Assembly (NCBI GenBank): GCA_947565255.1
Contig: CANOFI010000085.1
Coordinates: 1 to 8,704 of the forward strand
Direction: 5' to 3'
DNA length: 8,704 bases
Source of the DNA: an uncultured Lachnospiraceae bacterium
Lineage (GTDB): Bacteria; Bacillota; Clostridia; Lachnospirales; Lachnospiraceae
The notes below the pieces were generated by a model that made no database searches, was not told the origin of the DNA, and worked only from the letters and a program-made list of their open reading frames with translations. Within the stretch, counting starts at the first letter, position 1. Each line of letters starts with the position of its first letter. This document shows positions 7,224 through 8,704 of this stretch, in pieces. The translations under genes and the position numbers were made by a program.

Positions 7224-7280
7224 AAAGAAGACACAACCGGCACATGCCAATACACATCTGGCTGCTGGTTGTGTCTTTTT
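7224..7280 (+). terminator. Intrinsic terminator of nifJ, probably bidirectional
   Basis: AAGACACAACC (7228-7238) pairs perfectly with GGTTGTGTCTT (7267-7277). The stem extends inward through GGCA/TGCT (7239-7242 with 7263-7266, one GU pair) and outward by further A-T/G-U pairs. TTTTT (7276-7280) and a T-rich tail end the structure, as expected for termination of the nifJ transcript about 67 bases after its stop. On the minus strand the same hairpin is followed by TCTTCTTTGTTT and lies 4 bases after the stop of the Arc-like gene, so it can probably act in both directions. Confidence 0.85.
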
Positions 7281-7284
7281 CTAT

Positions 7285-7488
7285 TTATGAAATGTCAAAC
7301 TCCGGCGGGACGTCCAGCTCATGCGGAACCGGCTTCCCGTTTTTCTTCCGCTGGCGGACGCATTCTGTCAGCAAATATTCTATCTGACCATTTACAGAAC
7401 GAAAATCATCCTCTGCCCAGGCTGCAATGGCATTGTATAATTTGGCAGACAGCCGGAGGGGAATCTGTTTCCTTGTGTTATCGGCCAT
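7285..7488 (-). CDS. Small Arc-like ribbon-helix-helix DNA-binding protein
   Basis: This 67-residue protein fits the ribbon-helix-helix (MetJ/Arc) fold: a short beta strand KQIPLRL (7-13), helix A (about 14-28, SAKLYNAIAAWAEDDF) and helix B (about 31-47) starting with RSVNGQIEYLL. The RSVN turn and strand pattern closely resemble phage P22 Arc (QFNLRW strand, RSVNSEI helix). Aligned on Arc, two of the three DNA-contact strand residues are kept (Gln8, Arg12), while the Asn position is Pro10. A Pro-rich, acidic tail (49-67) follows. RHH proteins bind DNA as dimers and often repress their own operon. Its ATG overlaps the SPFH stop by one base (TGATG), so translation is probably coupled; GGAAG lies about 9 bases upstream as a weak RBS. 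No toxin-like partner is present, so an antitoxin role is not supported. Confidence 0.85.
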   Translation of the reverse strand: MADNTRKQIPLRLSAKLYNAIAAWAEDDFRSVNGQIEYLLTECVRQRKKNGKPVPHELDVPPEFDIS

Positions 7489-8528
7489 CAGTACAGGCTT
7501 CCGGAATTGACGACGGGCTGGGCATCCTTATTGCCGCAGAGTACAACCAGAAGGTTAGATACCATGGCGGCCTTTCGTTCCTCGTCAAGATTTACAACTT
7601 CCTTCTCCGATAAGCGCTCTAAAGCCATTTCCACCATTCCGACAGCGCCATCTACAATCATTTTCCGTGCGTCAACGATGGCCGAGGCCTGCTGCCTCTG
7701 AAGCATAACGGCTGCAATTTCGGGCGCATAGGCCAGATAGGTAATACGGGCTTCGATAATCTCTAATCCCGCGTCACTGACTTTATTCTGTATTTCTTTG
7801 CGGATGCGTTCGGCAACTATTTCGCTGGAGCCGCGCAGGCTTCCCTCATCTGCAATACCGTCTCCGGTTGTATCGACATTTTCCGCAACATCATACGGAT
7901 ACATGCGGACAATATTTCTAAGGGCGCTGTCGCACTGTAAGGAAAGATATTCCTTATAATTATCTACATTGAAAACTGCCTTTGCCGTGTCGGTTACCTT
8001 CCACATAACGGCAATTCCAATTTCAATCGGATTGCCGAGACAGTCGTTGATTTTCTGGCGGCTGTTATTCAGAGTCATAATCTTTAAGGATATTTTTTTT
8101 CCTGCTATTGCTGCTGCAGCGACCTCCGCATTTACCGACTCCGAAGCGCTAATCTGCAAAAGCTTGCCCGTCCCGCTTTTGACATCGCCACTCTGGTTTA
8201 ATTTTGTGCCGGCCGCAGGATTCACTGCACTGCAAAACGGATTAACAAAGTAAAATCCTTCTTCCTTCAGGGTTCCGACGTATTTTCCAAACAAGGTCAG
8301 AACCAGGGCTTCCTGTGGCTTTAATATTTTCAGGCCGCAAAATGGAATCCATCCAATGACAGCGTAAAGAATTCCAACTACGAGCATCAGGATGCCCGGA
8401 ACACTTCCACCATCGTTTATCAGGACACCGCCAAAAACAATGGCTGCAATGCCAGCAATATAAAGCAGAATAAATAAGAAAAGCATTCCCATTCCGTTTT
8501 TGTTTTTCTGTAGTACTTTTTCTTTCAT
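7488..8528 (-). CDS. Membrane-anchored SPFH (stomatin/prohibitin/flotillin) domain protein
   Basis: This 346-residue protein has two N-terminal hydrophobic segments (about 15-37 and 44-66) followed by an SPFH/Band 7 domain (about 68-290). Recognisable blocks are LKILKPQEALVLTLFGKYVGT (66-86), GFYFVNPF (91-98), NDCLGNPIEIGIAVMWKVTD (161-180) and IEARITYLAYAPEIAAVMLQRQQA (258-281). It ends in a conserved-looking EERKAAMVSNLLVVLCG (316-332) and QPVVNSGSLY tail. SPFH proteins oligomerise at membranes and organise lipid microdomains or associated proteases; the specific role here is unknown. Two oddities stand out: a low-complexity Ala/Ser/Gly-rich insert (about 103-147) inside the early SPFH domain, and DTTGDGIADE (219-228), which resembles a calcium-binding loop. 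AGGAGG lies 8 bases before the ATG. It is first in an operon with the Arc-like gene and has a near-consensus promoter. It is not HflK/HflC, which come as a pair, nor a NfeD-linked flotillin. Confidence 0.92.
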   Translation of the reverse strand: MKEKVLQKNKNGMGMLFLFILLYIAGIAAIVFGGVLINDGGSVPGILMLVVGILYAVIGWIPFCGLKILKPQEALVLTLFGKYVGTLKEEGFYFVNPFCSAVNPAAGTKLNQSGDVKSGTGKLLQISASESVNAEVAAAAIAGKKISLKIMTLNNSRQKINDCLGNPIEIGIAVMWKVTDTAKAVFNVDNYKEYLSLQCDSALRNIVRMYPYDVAENVDTTGDGIADEGSLRGSSEIVAERIRKEIQNKVSDAGLEIIEARITYLAYAPEIAAVMLQRQQASAIVDARKMIVDGAVGMVEMALERLSEKEVVNLDEERKAAMVSNLLVVLCGNKDAQPVVNSGSLY

Positions 8529-8557
8529 TTGAACCGCCTCCTAAATTTGATGTTTTT

Positions 8558-8586
8558 ATGATATCATTTTAATATCATTTTGTCAA
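8558..8586 (-). promoter_or_regulatory. Strong sigma-A-type promoter of the SPFH/Arc operon
   Basis: On the minus strand a perfect TTGACA (8586-8581) is followed by exactly 17 bases and TATCAT (8563-8558, 5 of 6 consensus). Initiation would be near 8551, with a leader of about 22 bases that carries AGGAGG before the ATG at 8528. The -10 lies inside the perfect 10-base palindrome ATGATATCAT (8558-8567), which could serve as an operator. Confidence 0.75.
8561..8582. repeat. Tandem 11-base direct repeat in the SPFH promoter spacer
   Basis: ATATCATTTTA (8561-8571) is followed directly by ATATCATTTTG (8572-8582), 10 of 11 bases identical and spaced about one helical turn. A weaker third copy, ATATTATTTTC, lies at 8586-8596. 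The two copies cover most of the -10 to -35 region, so a bound protein would block RNA polymerase. Possible operator for the Arc-like protein of the same operon; AT-richness makes chance repeats more likely than in ordinary sequence. Confidence 0.5.
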
Positions 8587-8608
8587 TATTATTTTCCAAT
8601 TTTTAGAT

Positions 8609-8638
8609 TTCATAAATTTAGCTGCAAAATAGTATAAT
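8609..8638 (+). promoter_or_regulatory. Candidate promoter of the gene leaving the right edge
   Basis: TTCATA (8609-8614) and a perfect TATAAT (8633-8638) are 18 bases apart on the plus strand. Initiation near 8645 would give a leader of about 50 bases before the probable TTG start at 8696. A 5-base inverted repeat (AGTAT, 8631-8635; ATACT, 8642-8646) overlaps the -10 and start point. The -35 is weak. Confidence 0.45.
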
Positions 8639-8695
8639 GCAATACTGCCAGAAATAGGATTGAACAGCAGCACAATATAAAGGAGGAACACGCTC

Positions 8696-8704
8696 TTGCC
8701 GGAG
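8696..8704 (+). CDS. Start of a gene truncated by the window edge
   Basis: AAAGGAGG (8679-8686) is a near-perfect ribosome binding site, and a TTG codon lies 9 bases after it at 8696. Only three codons (Met-Pro-Glu if TTG initiates) are inside the window, so the product cannot be identified. The upstream TATAAT box and the lack of any other reading frame in 8529-8695 support a real plus-strand gene, divergent from the SPFH operon. Confidence 0.45.

Noticed and set aside
7285..8528. Toxin-antitoxin module reading of the RHH gene
   Set aside because: RHH proteins are often antitoxins, but the partner is a 346-residue SPFH membrane protein, not a small toxin such as RelE, and no other small gene is adjacent.

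Overview
The window looks like chromosomal DNA of an anaerobic, low-to-mid GC Firmicute, most likely a member of the Lachnospiraceae (Clostridia). The grounds are a large single-chain pyruvate:ferredoxin oxidoreductase, strong AGGAGG-type ribosome binding sites, sigma-A-like promoters, and MurG and SPFH proteins that from memory resemble Lachnospiraceae versions. No database search was possible, so family names rest on motif recognition. I see no mobile element, CRISPR array, tRNA or rRNA.

Layout: (a) 82-1155, plus strand: murG, the lipid II-forming glycosyltransferase, as a single gene with its own candidate promoter. (b) 3296-1224, minus strand: a compact three-gene operon encoding a rhomboid intramembrane protease, then a flavodoxin-fold/SCP2 two-domain protein (joined by an ATGA overlap), then a HIT-family nucleotide hydrolase/transferase (16-base gap). 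It runs convergent with murG. (c) 3297-3611: a 315-base divergent regulatory region with a promoter for each direction and an 8-base inverted repeat. (d) 3612-7157, plus strand: nifJ-type pyruvate:ferredoxin (flavodoxin) oxidoreductase, complete, with all cluster cysteines and the main active-site residues visible. (e) 7158-7284: two hairpin terminators between convergent genes. (f) 8528-7285, minus strand: a two-gene operon of a membrane-anchored SPFH (stomatin/prohibitin/flotillin) protein and a 67-residue Arc-like ribbon-helix-helix protein, coupled by a TGATG stop/start overlap. Its near-consensus promoter has 11-base tandem repeats in the spacer. (g) 8587-8704: the divergent side of that intergenic region, with a plus-strand promoter, a strong RBS and a probable TTG start of a gene cut off by the window end.

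How the parts work together: PFOR is the central anaerobic enzyme, turning pyruvate into acetyl-CoA and reduced ferredoxin. murG serves cell-wall synthesis. The rhomboid operon puts a membrane protease, a possible redox/lipid-binding protein and a HIT enzyme under one promoter; I can only guess at a shared role. The most system-like unit is the SPFH plus Arc-like pair: a membrane scaffold protein translationally coupled to a small DNA-binding protein, with a repeat-bearing promoter that could be that protein's own operator. The SPFH protein also carries an unusual Asp/Gly-rich calcium-loop-like segment and a low-complexity insert.
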